Shown here: piece after piece, positions 43,584 through 53,304 of the stretch
How positions within the stretch are numbered: the stretch's first letter is position 1
How the letters are laid out: each line of letters starts with the position of its first letter
Position numbers and translations under genes: made by a program
Source: JBASEY01 sp964404285
Lineage (GTDB): Bacteria; CSSED10-310
DNA: 64,000 nt
Direction of reading: 5' to 3'
NCBI GenBank assembly: GCA_964404285.1
Contig: CAYOJK010000011.1
Coordinates: 14,305-78,304, forward strand
Notes under the pieces: generated by a model
The model's database searches: none
Seen by the model: only the letters and a program-made list of their open reading frames with translations
Told to the model about the DNA's origin: nothing

Positions 43584-46415
43584 ATGAAAAGTACTATTGG
43601 AAAAGCGGTTGTGTTGTTGTTTATGCTGGCAAGCGTATCGATTGCCGCTGCTGAACCAAACAGCGTGTTTTGGGGTGGAGACGCATCGCTGAAATCACTC
43701 AAAAATGTTCCTGCATCGATTGTAACTCAAATGCAAAATGAAGGTGTCGCCGAGTTTTTCATTGTCTTGTCCGAACAGGCGGATGTATCCGGCGCCAAAC
43801 AGTTCAAGCGCAAAGAAGACAAAGGAATGTATGTTTTCAAGCAGTTGGTTGACGTTGCTGAAAGAACTCAACCACAGGTGATCGCTGAGTTGGGGCTGCA
43901 AAATGCGGATATCCAGCGCTTTCATATTCAGAATATGATTCTGGTTCGGGACGGAACGCCGGACATGCTTTTGGAAGCGGTCAACCATCCGATGATTTCG
44001 ACGATTCGTGAAAACCGTCCCTATAATTTCGTCAATGAACAGCCGTTGGCTTACGTGGACAATATGCCGGGGCGTGGGCCGGAATGGAACCTGTCCCATA
44101 TCGGTATCACGAATGTTTGGGCGGATGGCGTTACGGGTGAAGGTATCGTTGTCGCGAACTTGGATACCGGCGTTCAATGGGACCACCCGGCGCTGAAGCC
44201 GAAGTATCGCGGCTGGAACGGGACAACGGCGAATCACGACTATAACTGGCATGACGCCAGCAGTTATTCTCCCAGTGCAGTTCCTTACGATTCAGGGGAT
44301 CACGGCACCCACACGATGGGCACTATGGTTGGTGACGACGGCATGGGGAACCAGATCGGTGGAGCGCCCGGCGCCAAATGGATGGCGTGCGGTCCATTGG
44401 ATGACGATGCCGGATTTCACGAATGTTTTGAATGGTTTTTAGCGCCTTACAAATTCGGCGAAAGCCCGACTCAGGGCGTGCCGGATATGGCGCCGCACGT
44501 GGTGAACAATTCTTGGGGTTGGCCGGTTGGTGGGGGCGATTACCAGTATGCTCCCGATATTGACGCATTGCAGGCAGCGGGAGTTTTTATGGAGTTTTCT
44601 GCCGGTAACGAAGGTGACAGTTGTAAATCACTTCGCTCACCTGGTGATTACCCGCAGGTGTTGAGCACCGGCGCCAGCGATGTGCAGAATCGGATTGTCA
44701 GCGAGAACTGGACGTATTGGGGCTCGAGCCGCGGGCCGGCAAAAACGGGCATTCCTGGAGCTCCGAATTTTATCAAACCGGAGATTGTGGCTCCTGGATA
44801 CGATGTTCGCTCAAGTATTCCGGGCAACAGTTATGAAGGCGGTTGGGGAGGCACCTCGATGGCCGGACCTCATACATGCGTAGCTGTCGCATTGATGTGG
44901 TCGGCAGCGCCGGGATTGATCGGTGACATCGAGACCACTCGACAAATCATTCTAGATAATGCCTATACGGAACCGGGCGGAGCCGGTTATTGGAGCCAAA
45001 CCTGTGAAGGTATCAATGCCGCAACCACAATTCCAAACCACGTGTGGGGATGGGGCCTGCTGGATGTCTATGCCTGTTACCAAGCGCTGGCCGGTGTCTA
45101 TCTGGATAAACCGGAATATCAGCCGGATGATACGGTTCTGATTTCGGTTAGAGATAGGGATGCATCGGGCTCTGTTGAAGTCAAAGTCAAAAGCACGGTG
45201 GAAACATCATGGGAGACAGTCACGTTGACTCAGGTTTCCGATGGGCAGTTTGAAGGCTCGATTTTGACGACATCCGCTCCGCCGGTACACGGAGACGGTG
45301 CGATATCGGTCATTCACGGCGCCACGCTTACTGCTTGGTATCAAAGTTTGGATATGGAAGCGACGGCATCGATTGACGGGGTGAGCCCGGTCATCAGTAA
45401 TGTTCAGGTGACCCTGGTGACATCCAGGACCTTTACCGTGACCTGGCAGACCGATGAACCGGCGCGCTCGATCATCATGTATGGCACTGGCGCCCCCAAT
45501 ATCGAGACGCGTGAGAATGGGTTTAAAACTAATCATACATTGACTGTTACGGATCTTGAGCCATGCACGTATTATTTCTTCGATGTCCTGGCCGAAGACC
45601 GTGCCGGCAATGAAGCGGTGGATGACAACGGTGGCATGCATTACGGGGAACAGACTTACGATGTCATCATTTTTATCGATGCCAATATGGATTCCGATCC
45701 CGGATGGACATACGAAGGTGACTGGGCGTGGGGCCAGCCGACAGGGCAGGGTGGCCAATACGGATCCCCTGATCCGAGCAGCGGTTACACCGGCAATAAT
45801 GTGGTTGGATATAATCTCAATGGCGATTATCCGAACAGCATGTCCTCGACTATGTGGACGACAACACCGGCGTTTGACTGTTCCGACGCGTCTGTCGTGA
45901 ACTTGGAATTCTATGCGTGGTTAGGTGTCGAACAGAGCTGGTATGACCATGCTTACATTGCCGTCAGCAATAATAATGGTGGATCGTGGACAACGATTTG
46001 GGAAAATTCAGGAACCTTGAGCGGGGGGGCATGGGAGCTGTGGACGTTTGATATCAGCAGTCATGCTGCAGGAAAACCACAAGTCAAGATTCGCTGGGGA
46101 ATGGGATCGACTGATTCGGGTTGGAGATACTGTGGTTGGAATATCGACGATGTTTTGGTGTCGTTTGAAAAACCATGTGAAAATCCGACACCGACTCCAA
46201 ATCAGTGTATCCACAACGGTGATGTGGACATGAACGGCTTGCTCAGCTCTTCGGATGCACAGTTGGCATTCCAAATCGCTCTGGGAGCCTTCGTTCCGAC
46301 CTACGAAGAAGAATGTGCGGCGGATTGCGACGGTGATGACAGCGTGTCTTCGGCCGATGCACAGCAGATATTCATGGCTTCGTTGGGAGCTGGAACATGT
46401 GTTGACCCGTTGTAA
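43584..46415 (+). CDS. Secreted S8 subtilisin-like protease with dockerin (copy 2)
   Basis: 943 residues; signal peptide cleaved near AAAEP. The first 640 residues are a close copy of the preceding gene: propeptide region nearly identical, Asp194 (NLDTGV), His240 (DHGTHTMG), Ser in GGTSMAGPH. After the fibronectin-III domain it differs: it carries a MDSDPGW-to-GWNIDDV beta-sandwich like those of the C25 protease, then a short TPTPN linker and dockerin (GDVDMNGLLSSSDAQLAF, DCDGDDSVSSADAQQIF). The tandem arrangement points to duplication with module exchange. Confidence 0.92.
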   Translation: MKSTIGKAVVLLFMLASVSIAAAEPNSVFWGGDASLKSLKNVPASIVTQMQNEGVAEFFIVLSEQADVSGAKQFKRKEDKGMYVFKQLVDVAERTQPQVIAELGLQNADIQRFHIQNMILVRDGTPDMLLEAVNHPMISTIRENRPYNFVNEQPLAYVDNMPGRGPEWNLSHIGITNVWADGVTGEGIVVANLDTGVQWDHPALKPKYRGWNGTTANHDYNWHDASSYSPSAVPYDSGDHGTHTMGTMVGDDGMGNQIGGAPGAKWMACGPLDDDAGFHECFEWFLAPYKFGESPTQGVPDMAPHVVNNSWGWPVGGGDYQYAPDIDALQAAGVFMEFSAGNEGDSCKSLRSPGDYPQVLSTGASDVQNRIVSENWTYWGSSRGPAKTGIPGAPNFIKPEIVAPGYDVRSSIPGNSYEGGWGGTSMAGPHTCVAVALMWSAAPGLIGDIETTRQIILDNAYTEPGGAGYWSQTCEGINAATTIPNHVWGWGLLDVYACYQALAGVYLDKPEYQPDDTVLISVRDRDASGSVEVKVKSTVETSWETVTLTQVSDGQFEGSILTTSAPPVHGDGAISVIHGATLTAWYQSLDMEATASIDGVSPVISNVQVTLVTSRTFTVTWQTDEPARSIIMYGTGAPNIETRENGFKTNHTLTVTDLEPCTYYFFDVLAEDRAGNEAVDDNGGMHYGEQTYDVIIFIDANMDSDPGWTYEGDWAWGQPTGQGGQYGSPDPSSGYTGNNVVGYNLNGDYPNSMSSTMWTTTPAFDCSDASVVNLEFYAWLGVEQSWYDHAYIAVSNNNGGSWTTIWENSGTLSGGAWELWTFDISSHAAGKPQVKIRWGMGSTDSGWRYCGWNIDDVLVSFEKPCENPTPTPNQCIHNGDVDMNGLLSSSDAQLAFQIALGAFVPTYEEECAADCDGDDSVSSADAQQIFMASLGAGTCVDPL

Positions 46416-46898
46416 ATAACCCATTGATTGTTTGATCGATAGGGTGCATGGCCCAAAATGTTGTGGGGAGGCGTTTTAGGGTGGTGTACCCTATTTCTTT
46501 CTCATGTTCTTTTTGCTGATTCACAGAAAACGTTTAAATTTCTTAAAAAGCATAGATTCCAAATTATTGGAATAATTCCTACAAAATATGGCTTGTTGGA
46601 ATTGTTCAAAAGCTCATTTTACGATTATTATTCTGGAGGAAGGTGAGTAAAGCCTGCACACTATCGAATTAATTGAAGTGCAGGTATCACCATAAAGATA
46701 ATTTAGATTTGAGCTAAGCGCCTTACATATTTCGGTAATGTTGCCTATCAACAGGTAGTGTAATGCTCAAGGAATTATCTGAGTAACAGATATTGTAAAT
46801 AACAACGGCAGCATATCGTCGGTTGATACGCTGCCGATAATGTCAGGTTCGTCTAAGTATATGGATACTCTTTGACGGTCGATCGATTGATTGGAGAC
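46416..46898. other. 483-nt gap after the protease cluster
   Basis: No supported gene. A 62-codon frame at 46458-46646 begins with a hydrophobic stretch but lacks a ribosome site and homologs recognisable by eye. The only clear element is the minus-strand terminator at 46806-46836. Confidence 0.6.
46806..46836 (-). terminator. Intrinsic terminator for the aminopeptidase gene
   Basis: On the minus strand a 12-bp stem with one G-T pair (GATACGCTGCCG-type arms) is followed by TTGTTATTT, 63 nt after the aminopeptidase stop codon. Confidence 0.65.
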
Positions 46899-47963
46899 TT
46901 AAAACAATTCTCCAAGGTTCGATGTGTAGAAAGAGTTACGGAAAATCGGTTCGAAATTGCCGTCGGGATATTCGAAATCCATATCCATTTGAATAGGGTG
47001 TTCTGCCCAGATAGTGTCGGGGAAACGTTTTTTCGGGCCGTGTCCCCAGTGCATTCCCATGGTTTTTTCGTCGCCGACATGCGTCCCATTGCAGCGGGCT
47101 TCATCGTTGACGCCCAGTCCCAGTTTGGTAATGACGGCTTCGGCTGGATCACCTTTCAAAATCAGGCGACGCTCTTTTTTGGCGTTTTCCCCTGAGCCGA
47201 TAATGTCGACGATTCGGTTTTTGCGGATGCTGTAAACAACCAATTCATCTTCGATCAGAGCAGGAATTTCACCATTCGTACGGCTCTCACCACGATAATC
47301 ACCCTCGATCCCCGCATACGGTGGAATATTGGCACAACCAGAGGGAATATTGATGAACTCACCTGGTCGCATTGCCGAACCGTTTTCGCAGAACTGATAT
47401 CGCTGGCCACGCAGGTCAATCGAGCATTGCCAGGTTTTATCGTTCAGACGGAAGGTAAAATGCGCGGCAACCGCTTTAGCCATGCGAGATACCAGGATTT
47501 CGAACCGAAGCGGAATTTTGGAATAATCGGCCTTAAATCCTTCAAAATATGCGTTTACGCCGGGGGCTGATCCGAAACGGAAATTCTGTTTCAGTCGTCC
47601 GACCAGTTCGCCGGTGATCGACGGGCCCGTGATCGCGACGATGATATCTTTTTCACCCCAACCGCTCATCACCGCTTTTGCATCGACTGGCTGTCCGTCG
47701 ATATAACCGTCGGCATCGAATGCGTCCCCAGGCGCCGGGTTACGTAAATCCAAATACAGGATCGAACTGACTTTGAATCCGATGACTTCCGCCAGCTCTT
47801 TCGCTGCAGCATGCCACGTCTCAGTCATTTCCTTGCGATGACGCGTCTCATCATCTGCTTTGGACGCGTTAGCAGGAAAATCCGTGACGAATATCATGGT
47901 CTCCCCAGGTTGAGGGGCAAAAGCATCTAAAAATAATTTTTTGACATTGTAATCTAGGCGCAT
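46899..47963 (-). CDS. M29-like (leucyl) aminopeptidase
   Basis: 354 residues, cytoplasmic (no signal). The motif ITKLGLGVNDEARCNG followed by HVGDEKTMGMHWGHG fits the thermophilic aminopeptidase (M29) family, where Glu and His of this region bind two metals. LILKGDPAEAVI and GEFINIPSG match other family blocks. It would release N-terminal residues from peptides. Start ATG 47963 with AAAGGAG upstream; that site lies inside a possible 45-aa frame. It is part of a minus-strand run with a glycosyltransferase. Confidence 0.72.
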   Translation of the reverse strand: MRLDYNVKKLFLDAFAPQPGETMIFVTDFPANASKADDETRHRKEMTETWHAAAKELAEVIGFKVSSILYLDLRNPAPGDAFDADGYIDGQPVDAKAVMSGWGEKDIIVAITGPSITGELVGRLKQNFRFGSAPGVNAYFEGFKADYSKIPLRFEILVSRMAKAVAAHFTFRLNDKTWQCSIDLRGQRYQFCENGSAMRPGEFINIPSGCANIPPYAGIEGDYRGESRTNGEIPALIEDELVVYSIRKNRIVDIIGSGENAKKERRLILKGDPAEAVITKLGLGVNDEARCNGTHVGDEKTMGMHWGHGPKKRFPDTIWAEHPIQMDMDFEYPDGNFEPIFRNSFYTSNLGELF

Positions 47964-48091
47964 GTTCTTTCTCCTTTAATGTTAGATTGAGACATCGTTA
48001 CAAGAAAATCCTTGCCAAGATTCGTATACTTCTTGGATGGAGCTGTCAATGCTCTCAAAAAGCTTTTCTTGGCATGGTGTTCCTGACGCAT
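47954..48091 (-). CDS. Possible 45-aa protein overlapping the aminopeptidase start
   Basis: ATG 48091 has GAAGGAG about 9 nt upstream and the frame (MRQEHHAKKSFLRALTAP, Lys-rich) ends at 47954, 10 nt inside the aminopeptidase gene. Its upstream bases resemble those before the aminopeptidase start (ACGCATGTT with TTTCTCCTT on the plus strand), as if the translation start region had been duplicated. It may be a leader peptide or a decayed duplicate. Confidence 0.35.
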   Translation of the reverse strand: MRQEHHAKKSFLRALTAPSKKYTNLGKDFLVTMSQSNIKGERTCA

Positions 48092-48132
48092 GTTATTTTT
48101 TCTCCTTCAACGTTCTGCGTATTATGCCGTGT

Positions 48133-48828
48133 TTAATCGATAAAACGAAACTTTATTATAGACCATAAAGCGGAAAAACCATCCCGCCACGTGATTTTTT
48201 TACCTTCATGATACTCACGACCCGTATAAGAGATCGGCGTTTCGTATATACGAATGCCCTTCTTCAATATTTTAGCCGTGATTTCAGGCTCAAAATTAAA
48301 GCGGTCCGACCGTATATGAATCCCTTTCAATGATTCTACTGAAAACAACTTATAACAAGTCTCCATGTCGGATAATGTTGTTCCATATAACAAATTCGTT
48401 ATCCCCGTCAAAAACCGATTGCCGATCCAGTGATGTAAAAACATATTCCGCCGCTCACCCGTAAAACGGGAACCGTAAACAACTTCCGCCTTACCTTTCA
48501 CAACCGGATTCAATAGCTTGATATATTCATCCGGATCATATTCCAGGTCCGCATCCTGTATCACGACGTAATCACCCGAAATAAGTTCCAGCCCAGTCCG
48601 GATAGCCGCACCTTTACCTTTGTTTACCGGATGACGGGCAATATGCGCAAATTCCGATCGCCACGCTTCGAGCTTCTCCCACGAACCATCCGTCGATGCA
48701 TCATCAACAGCAATCAACTCCTTCTGAAACCCTAACTCAGATAAATCAACCCGCAGAACACGCTCGATCAATTCATCCAACGTAGCCGCTTCATTGTAAA
48801 CAGGGATCAGAACCGATAATAGCTTCAA
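48133..48828 (-). CDS. Family 2 glycosyltransferase (dolichol/polyprenyl-phosphate mannosyl- or glucosyltransferase type)
   Basis: 231 residues from TTG 48828, preceded by AAAGGAGG; a longer frame from 48882 includes that site as codons. GT2 motifs: LSVLIPVYNEAATLDELI, VDDASTDGSWEKL, and the acidic metal site QDADLEYDPDEY. The ending (RIYETPISYTGREYHEGKKI, RDGFSALWSIIKFRF) is the DPM1/GtrB-like signature, without the C-terminal membrane helices of GtrB. It would move a sugar from a nucleotide to a polyprenyl phosphate. First gene of a minus-strand unit, divergent from comEA. Confidence 0.88.
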   Translation of the reverse strand: MKLLSVLIPVYNEAATLDELIERVLRVDLSELGFQKELIAVDDASTDGSWEKLEAWRSEFAHIARHPVNKGKGAAIRTGLELISGDYVVIQDADLEYDPDEYIKLLNPVVKGKAEVVYGSRFTGERRNMFLHHWIGNRFLTGITNLLYGTTLSDMETCYKLFSVESLKGIHIRSDRFNFEPEITAKILKKGIRIYETPISYTGREYHEGKKITWRDGFSALWSIIKFRFID

Positions 48829-48923
48829 TAAAACCTCCTTTACCCAACACGGGTAGACCAAGAATAAAAGATAGCCGGCCAACGGTCAAGATAACTCTTA
48901 GAAAAGAATACGATCGATCCTCC

Positions 48924-48952
48924 TTGACAAAATATGTGCAAACAGGTTATAT
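48924..48952 (+). promoter_or_regulatory. Sigma-70 promoter for comEA-comEC
   Basis: TTGACA at 48924-48929, 17-nt spacer, TTATAT at 48947-48952. A start near 48959 leaves about 25 nt before ATG 48984. Confidence 0.65.
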
Positions 48953-48983
48953 TTGTAATATTATGTTACAAAATAACGGTAAA

Positions 48984-49427
48984 ATGGAGAATAAGAAGTT
49001 TTGGGTTCTGGCTATTTGTATCGCTTTGATATCACTGGTTTCGGTGATTCGTTACCGATATCGCGTGTGTTATACCCAAATTCAGCCGGAACCGACGCCG
49101 ACATCCCTGACAATTGTTGCTGATTCTAATACTCCCCATGAAGATAAATGTTTTGCTCGCCCCTATGTGTTGCTTGAAGATATCGATGTTCAAACGCGGT
49201 TTTCAGTTGATTTCTATCCGTTGCTGCCCAAGGGTTTAAATGTCAATCGCGCTACACAGACGTTGTTTACCCTGCTGCACGGTGTCGGTCCGGTCAAGGC
49301 CGTTCGGGTTGTCGAAGAGCGGGATCGTAACGGCTATTTTTGCAGTTGTGAGGATTTTTTTCAGCGAACTGGTATTTCACGTGAAAAAATGCGCTATTGT
49401 GAAGAGTGGTTAAATGTTCATGACTAA
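48984..49427 (+). CDS. comEA: ComEA-like helix-hairpin-helix DNA-binding protein
   Basis: 147 residues: an N-terminal membrane anchor (FWVLAICIALISLVSVI), an extracytoplasmic linker with EPTPTS, and a C-terminal helix-hairpin-helix domain (LNVNRATQTLFTLLHGVGPV, KAVRVVEERDRNGYF) as in ComEA, which binds incoming DNA in natural transformation. Start ATG 48984 is favoured because ATG 48963 would sit only a few nt after the predicted transcription start. It overlaps comEC by 14 nt. Confidence 0.8.
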   Translation: MENKKFWVLAICIALISLVSVIRYRYRVCYTQIQPEPTPTSLTIVADSNTPHEDKCFARPYVLLEDIDVQTRFSVDFYPLLPKGLNVNRATQTLFTLLHGVGPVKAVRVVEERDRNGYFCSCEDFFQRTGISREKMRYCEEWLNVHD

Positions 49428-51801
49428 ATCCGAAACACGGGCATCACCACTTTTTATGCCTGCTCTGGCGGTACTTATCGGTATGGGAATTTTTGCCGTC
49501 AATACTGATATCACTTGGTTTTATGGCGCCTTAGCGGTCACGATTGTATTGATTATCGCAGCTTTGATCTGTCGAGTTTGTGGCTCTGTTTGTCGAAAGA
49601 TATCGTATTTTTTATTGATATCGGCGCTAGGCGCCGTTTCCGGTGCATGGTATTTTGTGTGTGTCAACATGGTTGCTCCGGATGATCTGATCCTGGCGCC
49701 GCCGGAAGGTGAAGTTGCCGTCATCGGCCGTGTTACCTCATTCCCTGTAGTGACTCGGACGGGTGGGTATATAGAAATCGACGTGCTGGGTATCGAGACA
49801 TCTCAAAACACGTTGACCAGGCGCACGGGGCGGGTGCGTATTGCAGTTAGTGACGAGATTTGGGCAGGTATTACACAAACCGGAAAGCCTGGGCTCGGAG
49901 CTGTCATACGGTGTGAAACGACGCTTTCCAAACCGACAGGATTTATGAATCCCGGTGGGTTCGATCCGGCTTATCATCTTAAAAGCAAAGGTATTCATTT
50001 ATCAGGTTATGTCAAATATCCGGAGTTTTTTCGGGTATTACGTGAGTCTTCATCGATACTCAATTGGTTCGGAAAATATCGTGCCAGGGCTTTGGATTGG
50101 CTCGATGCGACACGGTCAGTGGGTGGTTGGTTACCGGAACGGCTTCGTGACGATATTCCGTTTATCAGCAAGGCTTTGTTATTGGGATCCAGAGGGGAGT
50201 TATCGCCGGATACATACCAGATTTTTCAGCAAACGGGTTTAGTGCATGTTTTAGCGGTTTCGGGACTTCATGTGGGTATTATAGCCGGTATTGTTCTGTG
50301 GGTTCTGAAGCGGATTCCTGGAGGTCTTCGAAGCCGTTCGATGACACTGATCCTGATTGTTTGGTGTTATGCGCTTTTAGCGGGAGCCGGTTCATCGATT
50401 ATTCGAGCGGCTTTGATGGTTTCCGTCACGATGATCAGTCGAATACTCATTCGACCGGCTCATTTGAAAAATGTGGTTTCATTAGCTGTCATCGTTCTGC
50501 TTTTTTATCGACCGGCATGGATCACCGATCCCGGTTTTCAGCTTACATTTGCTGCGACCGGCGGAATAGTCTTGTTGTATCCAGGCTTAAAAACCATGTT
50601 GCGTTGGATTCGTCCGTCTTGGTTACAGGATGGTCTTGCTGTGTCGATAGCGGCGCAAACCGCGACAGCTCCTATATCGGCTTTTTGGTTCAACCGAGTA
50701 GGAATTGCCTGTGCTTTGTCTGGGTTACCGTTGATTCCGGTGGTATCTCTGGCAATGGTGACGGGCGTAGCGGCATTGGTTTTGGCATTTATTCCAGTTG
50801 TCGGACCGTCACTGTTGCGTCTGCATGGTTTTACTGTTGCTTTACTGGTATGGGGAACGGATCTTGAGACAAGGATTCCGGGAGTCACATTCTGTACACC
50901 GACGCCGGCTTTATGGATGGCCTTGACTGCCGGTGTCCTGCTTGTCGGTTTAAGTTACAAAGATTCGAAAGGTTTTCGCATATCGGCAACGTGTCTGATA
51001 GTTCCTTTTATATTTATCGGTTGGTTTTCGAGTGGTTACCAAAATGGCAACAAAATGGATATATGGTTTTTGGATGTCGGCAATGGTGATTGTATTGTCG
51101 TGCGCCTACCGGACACCAAAACAATGATCATCGATGCCGGCGGGATATTTGATTCAGATTACGATATTGGTGAAAAAGTCGTTGTCAGAGCATTGCGGAC
51201 AATTGGCATCAACAGCATCGATATTGCCGTGATCACACATCCTCATCCTGATCATCAATTGGGTATGAAAGCGGTTATCGCTCATTTAAAACCCAAAGAA
51301 CTGTGGGTGATGAGTTCTGATGAATCGCAATCTGATTTTTTGGATATAATCGATCAGGCTCGTCGCCAGGATGTGATAGTCAAATTTTTGGAAAAACGAA
51401 ATATTTTTCAAGTGTTTCCGTTATCGGAAAACAATAGATCAGCGGTTCTAGGCATTCGATATGGCTCTTTTCGGGCACTATTTTCCGGTGATGCGGAACA
51501 GGAAGCTGAGGCTGCTTTATTAGATTATGGCTCATATTTAAGGTCGGATATTTTGAAAGTTGGGCATCATGGCAGCAGGTCGTCATGCACTCCCGAGTTT
51601 ATTACAGCTGTTTCCCCGAAAGTGGCAGTTATTACAAGCGGGCGACAGAATCAATTCGGTCATCCTCATGCAGAAACGCTGCATATGTTGACAAAAAAGT
51701 CCCAAGGGATTCAGATATTCCGATCAGATGTTCACGGCATGGTACATGTTTCCACTGATGGTTCGACTGCTGAAATCCGCTGGTTTACGCTGGCGTTTTA
51801 G
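49414..51801 (+). CDS. comEC: ComEC/Rec2 DNA-uptake channel with metallo-beta-lactamase domain
   Basis: 795 residues, polytopic. The N-terminal DUF4131-like part has membrane helices near residues 10-55. The competence channel domain begins with VHVLAVSGLHVGIIAG and continues through about eight helices. The C-terminal metallo-hydrolase domain has DVGNGDCIVVRLP, THPHPDHQLGM (metal ligands) and KVGHHGSRSSC. It carries single-stranded DNA across the inner membrane. All three domains are present and metal ligands intact. It is coupled to comEA; ATG 49420 is an alternative start. Confidence 0.92.
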   Translation: MFMTKSETRASPLFMPALAVLIGMGIFAVNTDITWFYGALAVTIVLIIAALICRVCGSVCRKISYFLLISALGAVSGAWYFVCVNMVAPDDLILAPPEGEVAVIGRVTSFPVVTRTGGYIEIDVLGIETSQNTLTRRTGRVRIAVSDEIWAGITQTGKPGLGAVIRCETTLSKPTGFMNPGGFDPAYHLKSKGIHLSGYVKYPEFFRVLRESSSILNWFGKYRARALDWLDATRSVGGWLPERLRDDIPFISKALLLGSRGELSPDTYQIFQQTGLVHVLAVSGLHVGIIAGIVLWVLKRIPGGLRSRSMTLILIVWCYALLAGAGSSIIRAALMVSVTMISRILIRPAHLKNVVSLAVIVLLFYRPAWITDPGFQLTFAATGGIVLLYPGLKTMLRWIRPSWLQDGLAVSIAAQTATAPISAFWFNRVGIACALSGLPLIPVVSLAMVTGVAALVLAFIPVVGPSLLRLHGFTVALLVWGTDLETRIPGVTFCTPTPALWMALTAGVLLVGLSYKDSKGFRISATCLIVPFIFIGWFSSGYQNGNKMDIWFLDVGNGDCIVVRLPDTKTMIIDAGGIFDSDYDIGEKVVVRALRTIGINSIDIAVITHPHPDHQLGMKAVIAHLKPKELWVMSSDESQSDFLDIIDQARRQDVIVKFLEKRNIFQVFPLSENNRSAVLGIRYGSFRALFSGDAEQEAEAALLDYGSYLRSDILKVGHHGSRSSCTPEFITAVSPKVAVITSGRQNQFGHPHAETLHMLTKKSQGIQIFRSDVHGMVHVSTDGSTAEIRWFTLAF

Positions 51802-51871
51802 TTGATACTTGTTGAGTATCGTTGTTTTATTTTAGCAAAATGAATACGATAACAAGGGTTTTGGAGGTGTC

Positions 51872-53293
51872 ATGACCACATCTTGTCGAATTGCTATATT
51901 GACGGATTTACCGGATTGGCGGGATCGGTGTCGTGAAGTTTTAAACTATCTTCATTACGATGTTTCAGTAATTGAAACTGATGGATCGATGGATTTTTTG
52001 GCTGATGACATCGATTTGCTGCTGATGATTTTGCCTGGAGTTGAGCATCCGGTCATGCTGAATATCGAGGCTTTAAAAGACAGTCATCCCGACTTGCCGA
52101 TATTGGCTTTTTTCCCATCTGAGGAATTACGGTCGGAGCGTTGGAATCGATTGAAACTATTGGATGCCATAGCTGCCTTGCCGCTAGAGCCGTTCAAGAT
52201 ACAGGAAGCGATGGAACGTGTGCGTAATAGGCGAAATGGTTGTCGAAAACTGAAGCAGATGGAATTGGAGTTGGAACATTTGATAACAGCTCGTCAAGTT
52301 TTTGTGACTTCCGGTCGTTTCATGACGTCGTCATTGGAAGTCGATAAGGTTTTAACCGGTATTATGGAGGCGGTTGGGTCGTTGTTAAAATCGGAGGCTT
52401 GGTCGGTGGCGTTGCGTGATATGCAGACGGGTGATCTGGTGTTTCGGGCGACTCAGGGAGGTGTGGCGGACCATGTCAAAGGCCTTAGAATACCACGAGG
52501 CAAGGGCATTATCGGCTGGGTGTGTGAGAACGCTGAACCGCTGATTGTGCCGGATACGTCAAAAGATCATCGACATTTCAAGGCGGTTGATAGAAGCAGT
52601 GGGTTTCGATCACATTCAATATTGTGTATGCCGTTGAAAACCAAAGAAAACAATCTGGGCGCTATTGAATTCATCAACAAGGTTGGGTCACAATTTGCTT
52701 CTCAGGATATGGATAGAGTTCGAGTCATACTTGATTTAGCGGCGATAGCGCTGGAAAATGCCATTATGTTCGAAAAACTCAGCGCAATCAGCGAACAGGA
52801 TGAATTGACGGGTTTGTACAATCAAAGAACGCTTGTCAAACGGCTGGAAAACTGCATCGAAACAGCCAAACAGCAGCAAAGTGTTTTCGGCTATATTTTC
52901 TTGGATCTGGATCATTTGAAACAGGTTAACGATCGATTTGGGCATTTACGTGGCAGAGCGGTAATCAAGGAGGTGGGATATCTGATACAATCTGTACTTG
53001 AACAAGAGGCGATTGTTGGCAGATATGGGGGAGACGAATTTTGGGTGATTTTACCTGGTGCGGATAAATCGGACGCGATGAACGTAGCAGAACGTATTAG
53101 GAAAGCGATAGAGTCACATGTCTTTTTGAAAGATCAAGGGCTGAAATTACGGTTGACAGCCAGTCTTGGAGTCGTTATCTTTCCTGATCATGCTGATAGT
53201 TTTGACAAAATGGCTCAATTGGCGGATGAAGCGTTGTTTATGGCCAAAAAACAAAATCGTAATAAAGTGATTTGTGCGTTTGACACAGCGTAA
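51872..53293 (+). CDS. Diguanylate cyclase with degenerate receiver, GAF and GGDEF domains
   Basis: 473 residues. Residues 1-120 look like a response-regulator receiver, but the phospho-acceptor Asp is replaced (LLLMILPG). A coiled link leads to a GAF domain (about 145-310, GKGIIGWVCENAEPLIVPDT) and a GGDEF domain with the intact active site RYGGDEFW, so it should make cyclic di-GMP. No RxxD inhibition site precedes GGDEF. It is followed 11 nt later by an HD-GYP phosphodiesterase. A weak stem (GATACT/AGTATC) lies between comEC and this gene. Start ATG 51872 after GGAGGT. Confidence 0.92.
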   Translation: MTTSCRIAILTDLPDWRDRCREVLNYLHYDVSVIETDGSMDFLADDIDLLLMILPGVEHPVMLNIEALKDSHPDLPILAFFPSEELRSERWNRLKLLDAIAALPLEPFKIQEAMERVRNRRNGCRKLKQMELELEHLITARQVFVTSGRFMTSSLEVDKVLTGIMEAVGSLLKSEAWSVALRDMQTGDLVFRATQGGVADHVKGLRIPRGKGIIGWVCENAEPLIVPDTSKDHRHFKAVDRSSGFRSHSILCMPLKTKENNLGAIEFINKVGSQFASQDMDRVRVILDLAAIALENAIMFEKLSAISEQDELTGLYNQRTLVKRLENCIETAKQQQSVFGYIFLDLDHLKQVNDRFGHLRGRAVIKEVGYLIQSVLEQEAIVGRYGGDEFWVILPGADKSDAMNVAERIRKAIESHVFLKDQGLKLRLTASLGVVIFPDHADSFDKMAQLADEALFMAKKQNRNKVICAFDTA

Positions 53294-53304
53294 TTGTGCT
53301 AACC

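Noticed and set aside
46458..46646. 62-codon frame with hydrophobic start
   Set aside because: No ribosome site and no supporting similarity; noted only within the intergenic entry.
51804..51828. Terminator between comEC and the GGDEF gene
   Set aside because: Only a 6-bp stem with an interrupted T-run; too weak to call.
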